Program-made: the position numbers and the translations under genes
Shown: positions 1 through 11,000 of the stretch, in pieces
Layout of the letters: each line of letters starts with the position of its first letter
Numbering within the stretch: position 1 is the stretch's first letter
Origin: Protula sp. h YS-2021
Taxonomy: Eukaryota > Annelida > Polychaeta > Sabellida > Serpulidae
Length of the DNA: 64,000 nt
Direction of reading: 5' to 3'
NCBI GenBank assembly: GCA_949752745.1
Contig: OX457028.1
Coordinates: 2,106,420-2,170,419 of the forward strand
The notes under the pieces: model-generated
The model's database searches: none
Told to the model about the DNA's origin: nothing
Seen by the model: only the letters and a program-made list of their open reading frames with translations

Positions 1-128
1 AGTTTAAATGAATATCCTCCTGTCTCGTAGTTTGATAAAATGACTCAGATTTCAATCAAAATGAGACAAGTTATGAGGAGTGTGATTGGCCTATAATAGA
101 TAGCAAAACTTTATGTTTGTATTCTTAC

Positions 129-240
129 CTTTCGAATCGTAATCCTCAAAATAGAACGCATCTTCATTACAACTAGCCGCTGTGAACCCAAAAGCTAGAA
201 AAAATAAGGTAAGCTTTCTGTGAGAAACGTTCATAGTCAT
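129..240 (-). CDS. Candidate first coding exon of a secreted protein, running off the left edge
   Basis: Read on the minus strand, an ATG at 240 opens a 37-codon frame. Residues 3-20 are a typical signal peptide (basic start, then LTLFFLAFGFTAASC), followed by an acidic stretch NEDAFYFEDYDSK. The frame ends at a textbook donor, AAAG/GTAAGA, whose GT lies at 127-128, leaving phase 1. A second ATG at 234 is an alternative start. Signal peptide plus donor in register suggests a real host exon 1; the rest of the gene lies to the left of the window. The mature protein is unknown. No TATA box is obvious upstream (241-300). Confidence 0.5.
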
Positions 241-559
241 TCTAACTCAAATATATAACCTATCTATTCTACATCATAATTTTGAATGTGATTACTTAGC
301 AATCTGCCGTGTTATCTTACTGATACGGTGTCTCAAAAGAATGGGCAATTAAACATTTTCATAAACACCAGATGTCATTCAATTCATGTTTATGTTTTAT
401 TAGAAATTGCAGGTACGGTTACAGAAATTTTAACGAGAAACTTTGTCATCGAAACAGATATGCCTGGTTAACTGTAATACATGAAAATGTTTGAATGGGA
501 AGAAGATGACTCCACCCAATGATTAGTAGTTGAATCATCGGGACTTCTATTTAAAATAA
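241..559. other. AT-rich stretch upstream of the secreted-protein exon
   Basis: It would hold the promoter and 5' UTR of the minus-strand exon at 129-240. I see no convincing core promoter motif, no repeat and no coding frame. Confidence 0.4.
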
Positions 560-2760
560 ATGAAAATAGTTCAAATAGAGCCCGGCCAGTAGGGATCAAA
601 CTAGTAAAGCTCGAACAGACCCCTGTCAAGTAGAGCTCAGCAAAGTAACGATCGGCCAATCAAAGCCATTTAAAATAGAATTAGTCAAACAGAACTTAGT
701 CGAGTAAAACCTAGCTAAGTATAATTGGGTAGAACTCAGTGGAGCATAACCGAACAGAGCCAAGGCCAGCAGAGTACAGTCAAGTAATGCTTGGCAAAAT
801 AGAGCCTAGCCGAGTTGAAATGAACCAAATGTAGAACCCAGGATTTAGAATTCAATCAATATGAGAACGTTCAGGTGAAACTCAGCCATATAGCTCTCAG
901 TTGAGTAGAGCGCGGGGAGATGAAGTGATCAAACAGAGCTCAGACAAGTAGAGCTCGGTCACGTAAAGCCCTGTCATGTAAAAATGGGTAGAATGGGTCA
1001 GCCTGGTTAATTAGAACTCAGTCATGTTAAGTCCAATCAAAAATAGGGTTGTTAAGTAAAGCTCCAGTCAGGTACAGCGTATTCAAGTAGGGCTAATTCA
1101 AGTAAAGCATAGTCAAGGAGATTGTTTGACAAGTAGAGTTCGATCTCGTTGAGTTTGGTTAGGTGGACCTCAATGTAGTAGAGCTTCGTAAAGTCTAGAT
1201 CGGCCAAGTATAACCAATTTAGGCAGTGCTCAGTAAGCAAGGCTCGGCTTAATAGAGCCATATCAAGTACGGGCCGTTTAGGTATCGCTCAGTCATGTAG
1301 AGCCAGGTCAAATGGAGCCAAGTCAAGTACAGCTTGGCCAAGTATAATCCAGTGAGATGGAGCAAAGTCATGTGGAGCTCGACCAAGTTTATCCATTGAA
1401 CTAAAGTCAAGCGAAGTGGACTCTGTAAAAAACAACTAAGCCAAACAGAGCCAAGTAAAAGGGAACTAAGTCAAGGAGGGCTCGATCAGATAGAATCCAG
1501 TTGAACAGAGCCAAGTCAAGTACAGCTTGGCAACGTAAAATCCAGTTAATAGAGCCAACCATAGTAGAGCTCGGCCAAGCAAAATCCAGTCAGGTAGAGC
1601 AAAGTCATAAAGAGCTCGGCCAAGTATAATCCATTGAACCAGAATCAAATCAAGTGGACCCTGTAAAGAACAACTAAGCCAAACAGAGCGAAGTAAGAGG
1701 GAACAAAGTCAAGAAGTGCTCGACCAGTTAGAATCCAGTTAAACGGAATCAAGTCATGTGGAGCCATGTATAATCCATCGGACTAGAGTCAAGTCAAGTG
1801 GACTCTGCTAAGAATAACTAGGCCAAAAAGAGCCAAGTCAAAGACAGTCAAGTCAAGGAGGGCTCGTCCTGGTAGAATACAGCTAAACAGAGCCAAGTCA
1901 AGGAGGGCTTGTCCAGGCAGAATCCAATTAAACAGAGTCAAGTCAAGTATAGCTCGGGCCAGTAGAATCCAGTTAAATAGAATTAAGCCAAGTAGATCTC
2001 GGCCAAGCATAACCCAATCAGATAGAGCAAAGTCATACTTGGCCAATTATAATCCATTGAACCAGAGTCAAGTCAAGTGGAGTCTGCTAAGAATATCTAG
2101 GCCAAAAAGAGAGAAGTCAAAGGCAGTCAAGTCAAGGAGGGCTCGTTCCTGTAGAATACAGTTAAACAGAGCCAAGTCGTAAAGGGCTTGTCCAGACAGA
2201 ATCCAATTAAACAGAGTCAAGTCAAGTATAGCTCGGGCCAGTAGAATCCAGTTAAACTGAGCTAAGCCAAGTAGATTTCGGCCAAGTATAATCCAGTCAG
2301 ATAGAGCAAATTCATGTGGAGCTCGGCCAAGTATAATCCATTGAACCAGAGACAAGTCAAGTGGATTCTTCTAAGAATAACTAGTCCAAAAAGAGCCAAG
2401 TAAAAGAAAGTCAAGTCAAGGAGGGCTCGTCCTGGTAGAATACAGTTAAACAGCGCCAAGTCAAGGAGGGCTTGTCCAGACAGAATCCAGTTAAACAGAG
2501 TCAAGTCTAGTAGAGTTCGGGCCAGTAGAATCCAGTTAAATAGAACTAAGCCAAATACATTTCGGCCAAGTATAATCCAGTCAGAGAGAGCAAAGTCATG
2601 TGGAGCTCGGTCAAGTATAATCCATTAAACAAGAGTCAAGTCAAGTGGACTCTTCTAAGATTAACTAGGCCTAAGGGAGTCAATTAAAAGCCAAGTCAAG
2701 GGGGCTCGGCCAAATAAAATCCAGGTAAATAGAGCCAAGTCAAGTAGAGCTCGACCCCAG
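560..2760. repeat. Degenerate satellite with ~20-24 bp modules and a ~285-bp higher-order unit
   Basis: The stretch is built from variants of GAGCTCGGCCAAGTATAA and AATCCAGTTAAACAGAG. From about 1390 a longer unit appears: the landmark TCCATTGAACCAGAGTCAAG recurs near 1391, 1631, 1772, 2051, 2337 and 2622, so the last three intervals are 286, 285 and ~285 bp. The left part (560-1390) is more diverged. Several minus-strand open frames (for example 1789-2046 and 2068-2355) are consequences of the repeat and share Leu/Asp/Trp-rich peptides; I do not regard them as genes. Confidence 0.8.
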
Positions 2761-2769
2761 CGATTATCA

Positions 2770-3090
2770 TTAATTTCAAAATGAAGTGGCATCTGCGCGA
2801 AACCAGATTTTTTGATGAGAACGAGATGAGGGCTTCCATGGAGGCGTGGCTTAAGAATCAAACTTAATGCTTTTATTACACAGGCATAGCGAGCATAAAA
2901 TACGAATGGAGCAAGCGCAAGTAGGAGGCTACTATATCGAGAAGTAATGCAAAAACAATTTTGTATTGTGTCTGTAAACAGTGAGTTCCTCGAACTTCTC
3001 GACTTCCCCTTTTTTATTACTATAGTTTTTAAATCACAACGTAACTTTTGCTTCCAATGGATCTTTCCTGAATCGTGTCTGGATATTAAA
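2770..3090. other. Unassigned stretch
   Basis: Non-repetitive sequence between the satellite and a CCGT-rich repeat. Short ORFs only, none with recognisable features. Confidence 0.3.
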
Positions 3091-3360
3091 GCCCCAACCC
3101 TTCGGATTCGGGTCTATAGGATTGGACTGACCATCCGTCCGTCGTTCTGTCCGTCCGTTTCCCGTCTGTCCGTCCGTCTAGCTGTCCGTCTGTCAGTAAT
3201 CGAATTTTGTACACGCCATTTCTCCGGAACGGATAGACCGATCGATTCGATCTTGGTGTCAAGAGAATGCTCTTGACCGGTTTTTTCTCATACCAAGTTT
3301 GTACAAGCAATATCTCCGGTTCTAATGGCAATAGAGACTTGTTGAGATTAAAAGACTATA
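3090..3360. repeat. Interspersed-type repeat with a (CCGT/CTGT)n core
   Basis: Positions 3130-3200 are an almost pure CCGTCCGT/CTGTCCGT tract. It is embedded in flanks containing ATCTCCGGAACGGATAGACC and ATATCTCCGGTTCTAATGG, the arrangement of a dispersed repeat copy rather than a simple microsatellite. The ORFs on both strands across it (2947-3276, 3086-3331) come from the repeat. Confidence 0.5.
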
Positions 3361-4439
3361 CCCTTTGACATATTTCTTTGGAGGGGGTGGCAGTTGGATT
3401 TTAAGTGTTTCGCAAATACTCTCTTGTTCTTATTGATTCTAAGTGTATTTTAAGCATTAAAATGTTTCAAAAATAACGGAAATTTGACAATCTTACCAAT
3501 GGAATGTCAAGACCGATCATTGTATTTTTAGATATTGGACTCGAGTATTTCTGAGTGATCCCATACTGAAAAAAAAAAAGATTTTTTATTCTAAAATCAA
3601 GATTGCTTGAAATACTTGAAATACAAGAACCGCATTGATAAAATTTACAGAAGAGTTTCGGAACATACCGTTTTAAATTGTGGGTTTAGGTTGGTCTCCA
3701 TATTCTAGGACATGCTTGTTTGTATAATATTGTGTAATTAATAAGGTGTAATCATGTTAGTAAATGTTATGCACTGAACAGTTTGCATCGGGCCTGAATA
3801 GCTTCACGTTTGAAACAAAAGCTCAGTCAGATAATGCTATCTACTTGATGCGTGGATGCTTGAAATAAAATATATATGACTTTTTTATGGACGCATAAGT
3901 GGCTTGACAATATATTTCTTTGGCGTATAAGTGGATATTTTATATGTGAAATCATCGTTGAATTATAAATCTGCATGACAAATTTTGCGGTAGAACAAGT
4001 ATATAAATATGTGTATTGTAGACATAACGTGTGTTTGCAATCGAATTTATTATCGAGTTTTTTTCAACCTTGTGATTTATTTTATAGTTAGGATTAGGTT
4101 ACATACCGAGAGGTGGGTTTATTCCGCAGTTCGATGTGTTCAATTATTGAATAGAAATTCTTAAGAATTGTACATTTTAAAACCTCACTTTTCTGGGGAC
4201 GGGGATTCAAAACTAAATTTTTGCCACTCATCTATAACTATGTTGATTGCATTACAATTTGCCCATTATCCTTTATCTCTTTATCAACTTTTCCATGTAA
4301 TATGTCTATGCAACACCCTTCACCGGCACCCGTTCACAGCCACCTCACGTAGCACTTAATTCTCCACCGTTCCGCTCTTCATTCTGCATATCCCCATTCC
4401 TCTAATCTGGGAAAACATGAGAAATGACTAGTGTGCGAG
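3361..4439. other. Unassigned AT-rich stretch
   Basis: No gene, repeat or element ends found. The 63-codon frame at 4168-4359 has no supporting features. Confidence 0.3.
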
Positions 4440-4854
4440 TGTGTGCATGTCCGTTGAATTATGTAACTGCCAATATCTGACTTGTCCATAGTGGTTGGTT
4501 GTGGATGTGGACATGTGTGTTGTAATTATAAACAATTATGTAACAACTATTATGTGAATTGTCGATAGTGGTTGATTGTTGTGGATGTTGCCATGTGTCT
4601 TGTGCTTATGAATCTCTATGAAGTAATCATTGTCTGAATTGTCGATAGTGCTTGGTCATTATAAACGGTTGTGTAACAACAAATATCTGAAGTGTCGATA
4701 GCGGTTGGTTGTTGTGGATGTTGACATGCAGGCATTAATATTAACACTCGCCGTAAATTCCTGCTGGCGAGTGTGAATCCGGGGACACTCGCCATACTGG
4801 CGAGTGTGAAATTTGATTTTCTGTAAATTGTCATCTTTCGAGAGTGAAATTTAC

Positions 4855-5540
4855 TAGAGCTGGGACGATCATCGACTGTAATCGATTTAAATCGATTTCG
4901 AAAATAAAAACGATGATCGATTTTATTTTTTGAAAATCGATGATCGTTCGTATGGTTAAAATGACTTGATATTTTTGCAAAATAAAAAAAAACCTTCTTA
5001 TATATGATTGATTACACTTGAGTTAAATATTGTAAGGCAGCATTTACTTTCTTAACCTAATGTGTTGCCCATTAGGTATTATGAAAACAAAATTACAGGT
5101 CATTTTAGATGATGTTGGCCATACATTTTATGCTATGTCGGGGATAAATCTACAGTTCAATTTCAATTACAAATTATGTCCTGCATTGCTATGTCAATAC
5201 TTCTTAAAAACTACCATTTTACAATCAACCATTGTTCATATTTGAAAAAATCCAGGTCAAAGCAGAGTTTTCGAAATGCAGAAAGTTTCGTTTCAGCATA
5301 TGGTTTTCCGTAAAATCAACATTGCGTCCGTTTGGATTTGAGGACCCTTTCCTATAGTGTTCATACTGCAAACGCTTTCATTCAACCCCCCCCCCCCCCC
5401 TTCCTGCGCACGTACCTAATTAATAGATTGCTTTTTATGGCCTTGGTATAAAATTTCTGAAAAATCGATATAAATCGATGATCATTCGGGAAAGTCAAAC
5501 GATCATTGATTTTAATTTTTCAACCGATGTCACAGCTCTA
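4855..5540. mobile_element. hAT-type non-autonomous element nested in the TIR element
   Basis: The left end is TAGAGCTGGGACGATCATCG and the right end is CGATGTCACAGCTCTA, imperfect terminal inverted repeats of the TAGAGCTG class. It is flanked by 8-bp direct repeats AAATTTAC (4847-4854) and AATTTTAC (5541-5548), the length expected of hAT transposition. Sub-terminal ATCGAT/CGATGATCG palindromes fill both ends. A poly-C run lies near 5388-5400. No coding capacity is seen; the 61-codon ORF at 5060-5245 is not supported. Confidence 0.75.
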
Positions 5541-5704
5541 AATTTTACACTCCATAGTTCGAATGATTTATATTAAATTATATTAAATTTTAAGGCTTCA
5601 GAGATTTGTTGATGATGGTTCATTTGTTTAGCATTAGTTTCAAGATTGAAACCGTGATTTTTGCAGCATATTTCTAGGTTTTTTCTTGGCGAATCTCATT
5701 TTGA

Positions 5705-5950
5705 GTACACTCGCCAGTCTGGCAAGTGTAAATCTCCGCTGGGGAGTGTAAATCTCCGCTCGCGAGTGTAAATCTCCGCTGGCGAGTGTAAATCTCCGCT
5801 GGCGAGCGTAAATCTCCGCTCGCGAGTGTAAATCTCCGCTCGCGAGTGTAAATCTCCGCTGGCGTGTGTAAATCTCCGCTGGCGAGTGTAAATCTCCGCT
5901 GGCGAGTGTAAATCTCCGCTGGCGAGAGTGAATTGTGATACACTCGCTAG
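5705..5950. repeat. 20-bp minisatellite inside the TIR element
   Basis: About eleven copies of AAATCTCCGCTGGCGAGTGT in direct tandem, with mainly G/C changes at the CTGGC/CTCGC position. Three units make 60 bp, so frames stay open and give artefactual minus-strand peptides (EIYTRQRRFTLASGDLHSPA). Single diverged units also occur near 4745-4810 at the other end of the same element. Confidence 0.85.
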
Positions 5951-6005
5951 CGTGTGAAATAAAGTTAATGTTAATGCCTGTCATGCGTGTTGTAATTATA
6001 AGCAT

Positions 6006-6639
6006 GGGTAGAAAGGGATCTGGGAGGAGGTGGTTCTCTTGAAAGAAAAAGTCCCATTTCGAAGTAGCTTAATTTAGGTAGGCCTTCATCTCTATCGCCG
6101 CTATTAGATTTTCACAATTTAAAAAAACAGCTATTAGGTAAATCGATCGTCTGAAAACTATCGTGTAATGAAAACCTCGCATGAAAGAGAACCAAGCATA
6201 AGGCACGTCAAAAACGATGTGTTTTGGATCCCCACACCACTTTGAAAGAATAGTCAGTGATTTCAACATCGTTCATATGTTTTGTGTTACTGGGTTCTGA
6301 ATACCCGACCAAAACAGACAAAGAAGATGAAGGTGGTGTCGGTTTTGTGTTTCTTGTTTGTTGTAGTCAGAGGGCTGTTCGCTAGGCGAAGGTCGGGTTA
6401 TGCCAGGATGTTTCGTTTCTATTAAAAAATAGAGCATCATTCTTCATTCCATTTGCTCAAATTTTGAAACTTAGTTTGGCTTGTACTAAAATTTGAAATG
6501 CGGTTGCAAACAAAAAAGTGAGGTCAGATTTTGGCATTATTTTCTCCACAACGACAGCAAAAATTTATTCGCATTAGCATTTATTTCTCTGAAATTAATT
6601 TTAGTTTATTGTCTCTGTTTAGTAGGGGAAAAAGAGGAT
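6006..6639. other. Unassigned stretch
   Basis: No recognisable gene or repeat. Ends in AT-rich sequence just before the GACGTCA-rich repeat. Confidence 0.3.
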
Positions 6640-6644
6640 TCTAG

Positions 6645-7050
6645 CTGAGTTGTGACGTCATAATGACGTTAGAAAGGTGGTCCAGGTCCTCTATGAGGAT
6701 TCTGGCCCAGATGATTATAAGGCTGAGCGCGCGTCTCTGCCAATGACGTCACATGATGTCACGTGACAATGACGTCATGGGTCACGTGATTTTTTCCACA
6801 CATAGACCGGTTTTTGCTTATTTCATAATAATTGGCTGCTGCCCTGAGAAGGGCAGCCAACAGTCAAAGCTCCTCATAATGACGTCATAATGAGGTGAAA
6901 ATGACGTCATAAGTCACATGATGTCACTTGATAATGACGTCATGAGTCACGTGATTTTTTTTCCACACACGCATGCACACACACCAAGACAGGTTTTTTG
7001 CTTATTTTATATTAAGTGGCGGCTGCCCTAAGAAGAACAGCCAGGAGTCA
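6645..7050. repeat. GACGTCA/GTCACGTGA palindrome repeat, ~165-bp unit duplicated, with hairpin
   Basis: The octamer TGACGTCA and the motif GTCACGTGA recur about ten times. A ~165-bp unit starting ACATGATGTCAC (6751) repeats at 6916, continuing into GTCACGTGATTTTTT, CCACACA, a TTTTGCTTATTT stretch, and a hairpin GGCTGCTGCCCT-GAGA-AGGGCAGCC. The second copy is diverged (GGCTGCCCTAAGAAGAACAGCC). The region abuts the Polinton and may be its left flank or part of its terminal sequence; that is inference. Confidence 0.65.
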
Positions 7051-7503
7051 AAGCTCCTCACTGTTGATAACGTGTTGAAATTGTCTAGCGCACTCCTCCG
7101 ACATCTTTGTTGTCCATTGAATACGTAGTTGTCAGTTTTTATTCCGCATGTTTGGCATCGAAGGCTGTATTCATGTCGTAGGGCTACTTGGTTTGGTGGC
7201 TGCAGGTCGGCGCTACCACCTTGTCGCCCCCTATCAAGCAACCACAACCGGGGCAGAGATTGACATCTTGTTGTAGAAAATAGTCTGCCCAGGCTGGATA
7301 TTAATCCAATGTAGATGGAACTCGCCAAGCATTGTTGAGCGGACAAAGGCTTCATGAAAGCATCCTTCTTCTATGTTCCTGAGCCTTTTCCCGGTGATGA
7401 CTACAGGATCAAAGAAGACCGGCAGGCAAAGTGCAGCAACGCGTGCCGGGTCCGAGTTGCAAGAAGAATCTTCTTTCAGGTCGGCTTGCAATTTTTTGAA
7501 CAT
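7002..7503 (-). pseudogene. Unidentified coding-like fragment in two frames at the left edge of the Polinton
   Basis: Two overlapping minus-strand frames (7234-7503 and 7002-7355) together look like one broken protein: the upstream frame gives GCFHEAFVRSTMLGEFHLHW, the downstream one gives SLRCQTCGIKTDNYVF with a CxxC pair. I do not recognise the family. It points away from the polymerase. A frameshift near 7250 would join the two frames. Confidence 0.3.
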
Positions 7504-7663
7504 GCAGGTTCACTTCCAGTACGTCGCGAATGATTAAGCTGTGATTGATACCGAAGAAGCATTCCATGACTGCGTTGTGTGGGAGACAGTTTTGAAGAGA
7601 ACACTTATAGGTTGGGAAATGAAGTCACGTGGAGAGGCAGCTTCTCAGAAAGCGCCCCAATGA

Positions 7664-7775
7664 GAGTAAGGTATGTCCGACCCCCTAAGGAGGTAAGGTA
7701 TGTCAGACCCCCCAGGAGAGTAAGGTATGTCAGACCCCCCCCCAAGACAGTAAGCTATCACAGACCCCCCGCCCC
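7664..7775 (+). repeat. 27-bp minisatellite, four copies
   Basis: GTAAGGTATGTCAGACCCCC is repeated with spacers AGGAG, GGAGA and AGACA. It gives the plus-strand ORF 7579-7812 its VRYVRPP repeats; that ORF has no other support. Confidence 0.7.
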
Positions 7776-8021
7776 GCCGTGGAGAAAATCAGCACAAAAA
7801 AGTCGTATATAAGTGCCGTTTCGTCTCGGGAACATCAATGACATCGTCAGAACATCATGGACACGTCGCTCAACACACTTTAGGACACGCCGGTTTCAGC
7901 TATTGATATCGATGATGTGTTTGCCTTCTATGCTGATGAATCATTTTAAATTTTATTAAAAATGGAAGATGACACTGCAAAGGCTGCAATGAGATACGCC
8001 TCGGGGAAGCGTTAGGCTTTC

Positions 8022-11000
8022 CATCAGAGATCTCTTCAGTGCAGTAAAAAAAGAAAAAAGAAGACTAACGGACGCCTTGGAAGAGCCAACTACTAAAACT
8101 TTCGGTCCTTTTAAGGACCACATTCTCTTGCGAAATGATGCTACTCAGTCTGTGCAGGTGTATAAAAGGAGACGTCTCAGAGCACATTTCATCATATCAA
8201 TTCTAGCGATTGATGCGACAACAACAATGGCAGCTAGTTAAGACACATCAGTCTTCCGTGATTGCAATGTGAAATTTCCATCTCTGGCACATACGTGTAA
8301 TGCAGCTGAGATGAAACGTACTCGTGAAAGGTGCTGGAATTGTTTGAGGCACATGCATGCATACCACCTGAGATGGAAAATGTGCTTCATGAAGAACAAG
8401 ACGCAAAGAGACAAAAGACAAGTGGGGAGAGGCCGAAAAGTTAGTCTTTGTGAAAACGCGCAGGAAAAAAGGTTTGAGTCTGAGGATGGATCGGATTTAC
8501 TGCTTGAAATGCGACGGCAACAGAACCGTATCAAGGCACATTTGTTGGAGACTTTAAACCATGGAATGAAATGGTACATTGTAGTACATGCGCGCTTCAA
8601 CAAAATTACGGCGACTGCAGAAGGTGTTGTGACAGAACAAGTGGATAATGCATTTATCAGCAGTCCAACATATATAGCATACAATACAGCGGATATTGAG
8701 CAGGACTTACCAGAAGAATATAAACGATTATTTACCAAGTTTGACGAACATGAGCGACAAGGCTCTGATTGGGTGCTGGATAACATACTGTACATTGAAG
8801 TACATAAAGCTACGTCAGCACAGAGTGAGTGCAACTTGCAATTCGGACTTAGAAAGGATAAGCAGGGGGATAAAGATTCTTTCATCATCCCTGTGTTTTT
8901 TAACATTTTACGAGGCTATGACAGTCATTTAATCATGGAGGAAATTGGGAAATTCAAAAATGAAACGATAATTGTCATTGCCAACACCATTAAGAAATAT
9001 ATCGCATTCATGAGCAATCTGAAATTTACAGACAGCTTTCAATTCATGAGTACCTCTCTACAGAAGTTGGTATCCAACCGTGTGGCAGAAGGGAAAGATA
9101 ACTTCTACAGCATGAATTCCCACATTCACGATAGTTACCAACAAGATTTGCTGCTGAGAAAGGGAGTGTACCCTTATGATTACGTGGACGAGCCATCCAA
9201 GTTTGACAAGTTTTACAGTCAGCTTAGTGAAGAGGACATTAGCGATGAGGATTATGCTCACGCGCAGAAGGTGTGGGATAGATTCAACTGTATCACATTA
9301 GGTAAATGCCAGGACCTATACCTGAAATCAGATGTGTTACTGCTGGCTGAGGTGTTTGAAAATTTTTGTCAAGTATGCCTCAACACGTATGAATTGGATC
9401 CTGCCCATTACTATACAGCGCCAGGACTGTCATGGGATGCGATGTTCAAAGCGGCAAAGGTGAGGTTGGAATTAGTTAATGACATTGACATGTACCAAAT
9501 GGTTGAACAAGGTCTACTTGGAGGAATATCTGTGATCACACACAAGTATGCGAAAGCAAATAACCCCTACGTAGCAGATTACTGCTGCAGCACGGCTCAT
9601 CCTCGGTCTCAAACGATATGATCACATTACGGAAACGCTTAAATTTTTCTATTGCTGCCAATACGCTATCGGATCCTGTATAAAATTGCCACGATAACCT
9701 TCAAAGCAATTCACCATGGCTCTTTTGAATATATTCCGAACCTACTTGTGCTGCGTAATTCAAATAGAACAAGGTCTACCCGTTCATCCAAATATGTTGC
9801 TGAAAAAGCCGAAAACTAATCTGAAATCAGGCGGTAATCGATCGTTTTGTTTGCTTCTGTATGGAATAGTCTCCCGGAATACCTCAGAACAATGTCGACT
9901 ATTAACACCTTCAAGAAACATCTCAGGACACACAATTTTATATCAGCTTTTCCAGATTCTTAGGTACAGTTTAAAAACGTCTTTCATTGGTTCGGACATA
10001 TTTTTCTTTTCATTTGTATTAGTTACTTAACGCTAGTCAATGTCAAACCAAATATCTGCTATACTGCAAGATCTTTTCTTTTTTAAAGCTATATCTATAT
10101 ATGTATTTTATTCATATTTATTTATATTTTTTATTTATTTATAAATATTTATAATATATTTTATCATAGTAATATCTGTGTTAGACTCTATGTGAAGCGC
10201 TTAGAGCATTCACTATGAATTAGCGCTATATAAGAGTTGAGATAATAATAATAATAATAACAATAATAATAATAATAATGTGTCTGAAGATGACGACATT
10301 GGATACATTTTAGAAGTGGATTTAGAATACCCACATACAATCCATGATCGTCATAATCACTACCAAGAAGCTCCAGAACGTCAAAGTGTCAAAGTTGAGG
10401 AATTGTCAGAGCACAGTCAGAAACTACGGAAAGATCTGAACATAAACGGCAAACCTAGTGAAAAGCTCATTCCCAATTTGTGTAACAAGAAGAAATATGT
10501 GCTTCATTATAGGAATTTGCAGCAGTACGTCTCTCTGGGGTTGAAAGTCACTAAGGTGCACCTCGCCATCATGTTTGCACAGAGCAAATGGTTGGAGAAA
10601 TACATTACCTTAAACACGGAAAAGAGAAAATCGGCCAAGAATCCGTTTGAGACTTTTTCAAACTGATGAACAACTCTGTCTTTGGCAAAACCATGGAAAA
10701 TGCGAGAAAGCGCATGAATGTTGAACTCGTCCACAAGGAAAAGAGGTTCAAGAAACTTGTGGGCAAGCTTCTGTTCACAAATTCAAAATTTTCAACGAAA
10801 ATTTGACCGCTGTACATTTGCGCTAAGTGGATTTGCTTCTGGATAAACCCATTCAAGTTGGCTGCACCATTCTCGACCTTGGCAAGGGGTTGATGTTTCA
10901 CCTTTATTACAATTACATCATGGCCAAGTATCTCAACGCCAAGTTGTTGTTCAGCGACACCGGCAGTCTATGTTATGACATAAAAACGGAAGATATCTAC

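Larger units (their letters stand above)
4729..5980. mobile_element. Non-autonomous TIR element carrying a 20-bp minisatellite
   Basis: The ends are inverted: the left begins CAGGCATTAATATTAAC and the right, read in reverse, begins CAGGCATTAACATTAAC (16 of 17 match). The flanks are ACATG on the left and TCATG on the right, consistent with a ~5-bp target duplication with one mismatch. Inside each end sit GCGAGTGT-type units, and a 20-bp array fills the right third. No transposase is present. TIRs with internal tandem arrays are a known architecture of bivalve and insect non-autonomous elements; the superfamily is not determined. Confidence 0.65.
4440..6005. repeat. Host tandem repeat (~55-80 bp spacing) interrupted by a transposon nest
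   Basis: The motif TCGATAGTGGTTGGTTGTTG followed by GGATGTTGACATG and GTTGTAATTATAAAC recurs near 4487, 4563, 4642 and 4696. The last unit is cut after GACATG at about 4728 and resumes at 5981 with CATGCGTGTTGTAATTATAA. The sequence between is foreign (next two entries). The uninterrupted unit seen elsewhere in the array shows what the empty site looked like. Confidence 0.65.

Noticed and set aside
5640..6005. 121-codon ORF with TRQRRFTLASGDLH repeats
   Set aside because: Translation of the 20-bp minisatellite within a non-autonomous transposon.
8159..8168. TATA box (TATAAAAG) of the Polinton polymerase, with start ATG 8227
   Set aside because: The same frame is open through this point (from ~8022), so the TATA-like word probably lies inside the coding region; ATG 8227 is followed by a stop after four codons.
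9716..10030. 104-codon ORF as a Polinton gene
   Set aside because: It is an out-of-frame reading of a LINE 3' fragment; the correct frames give reverse-transcriptase C-terminal motifs.
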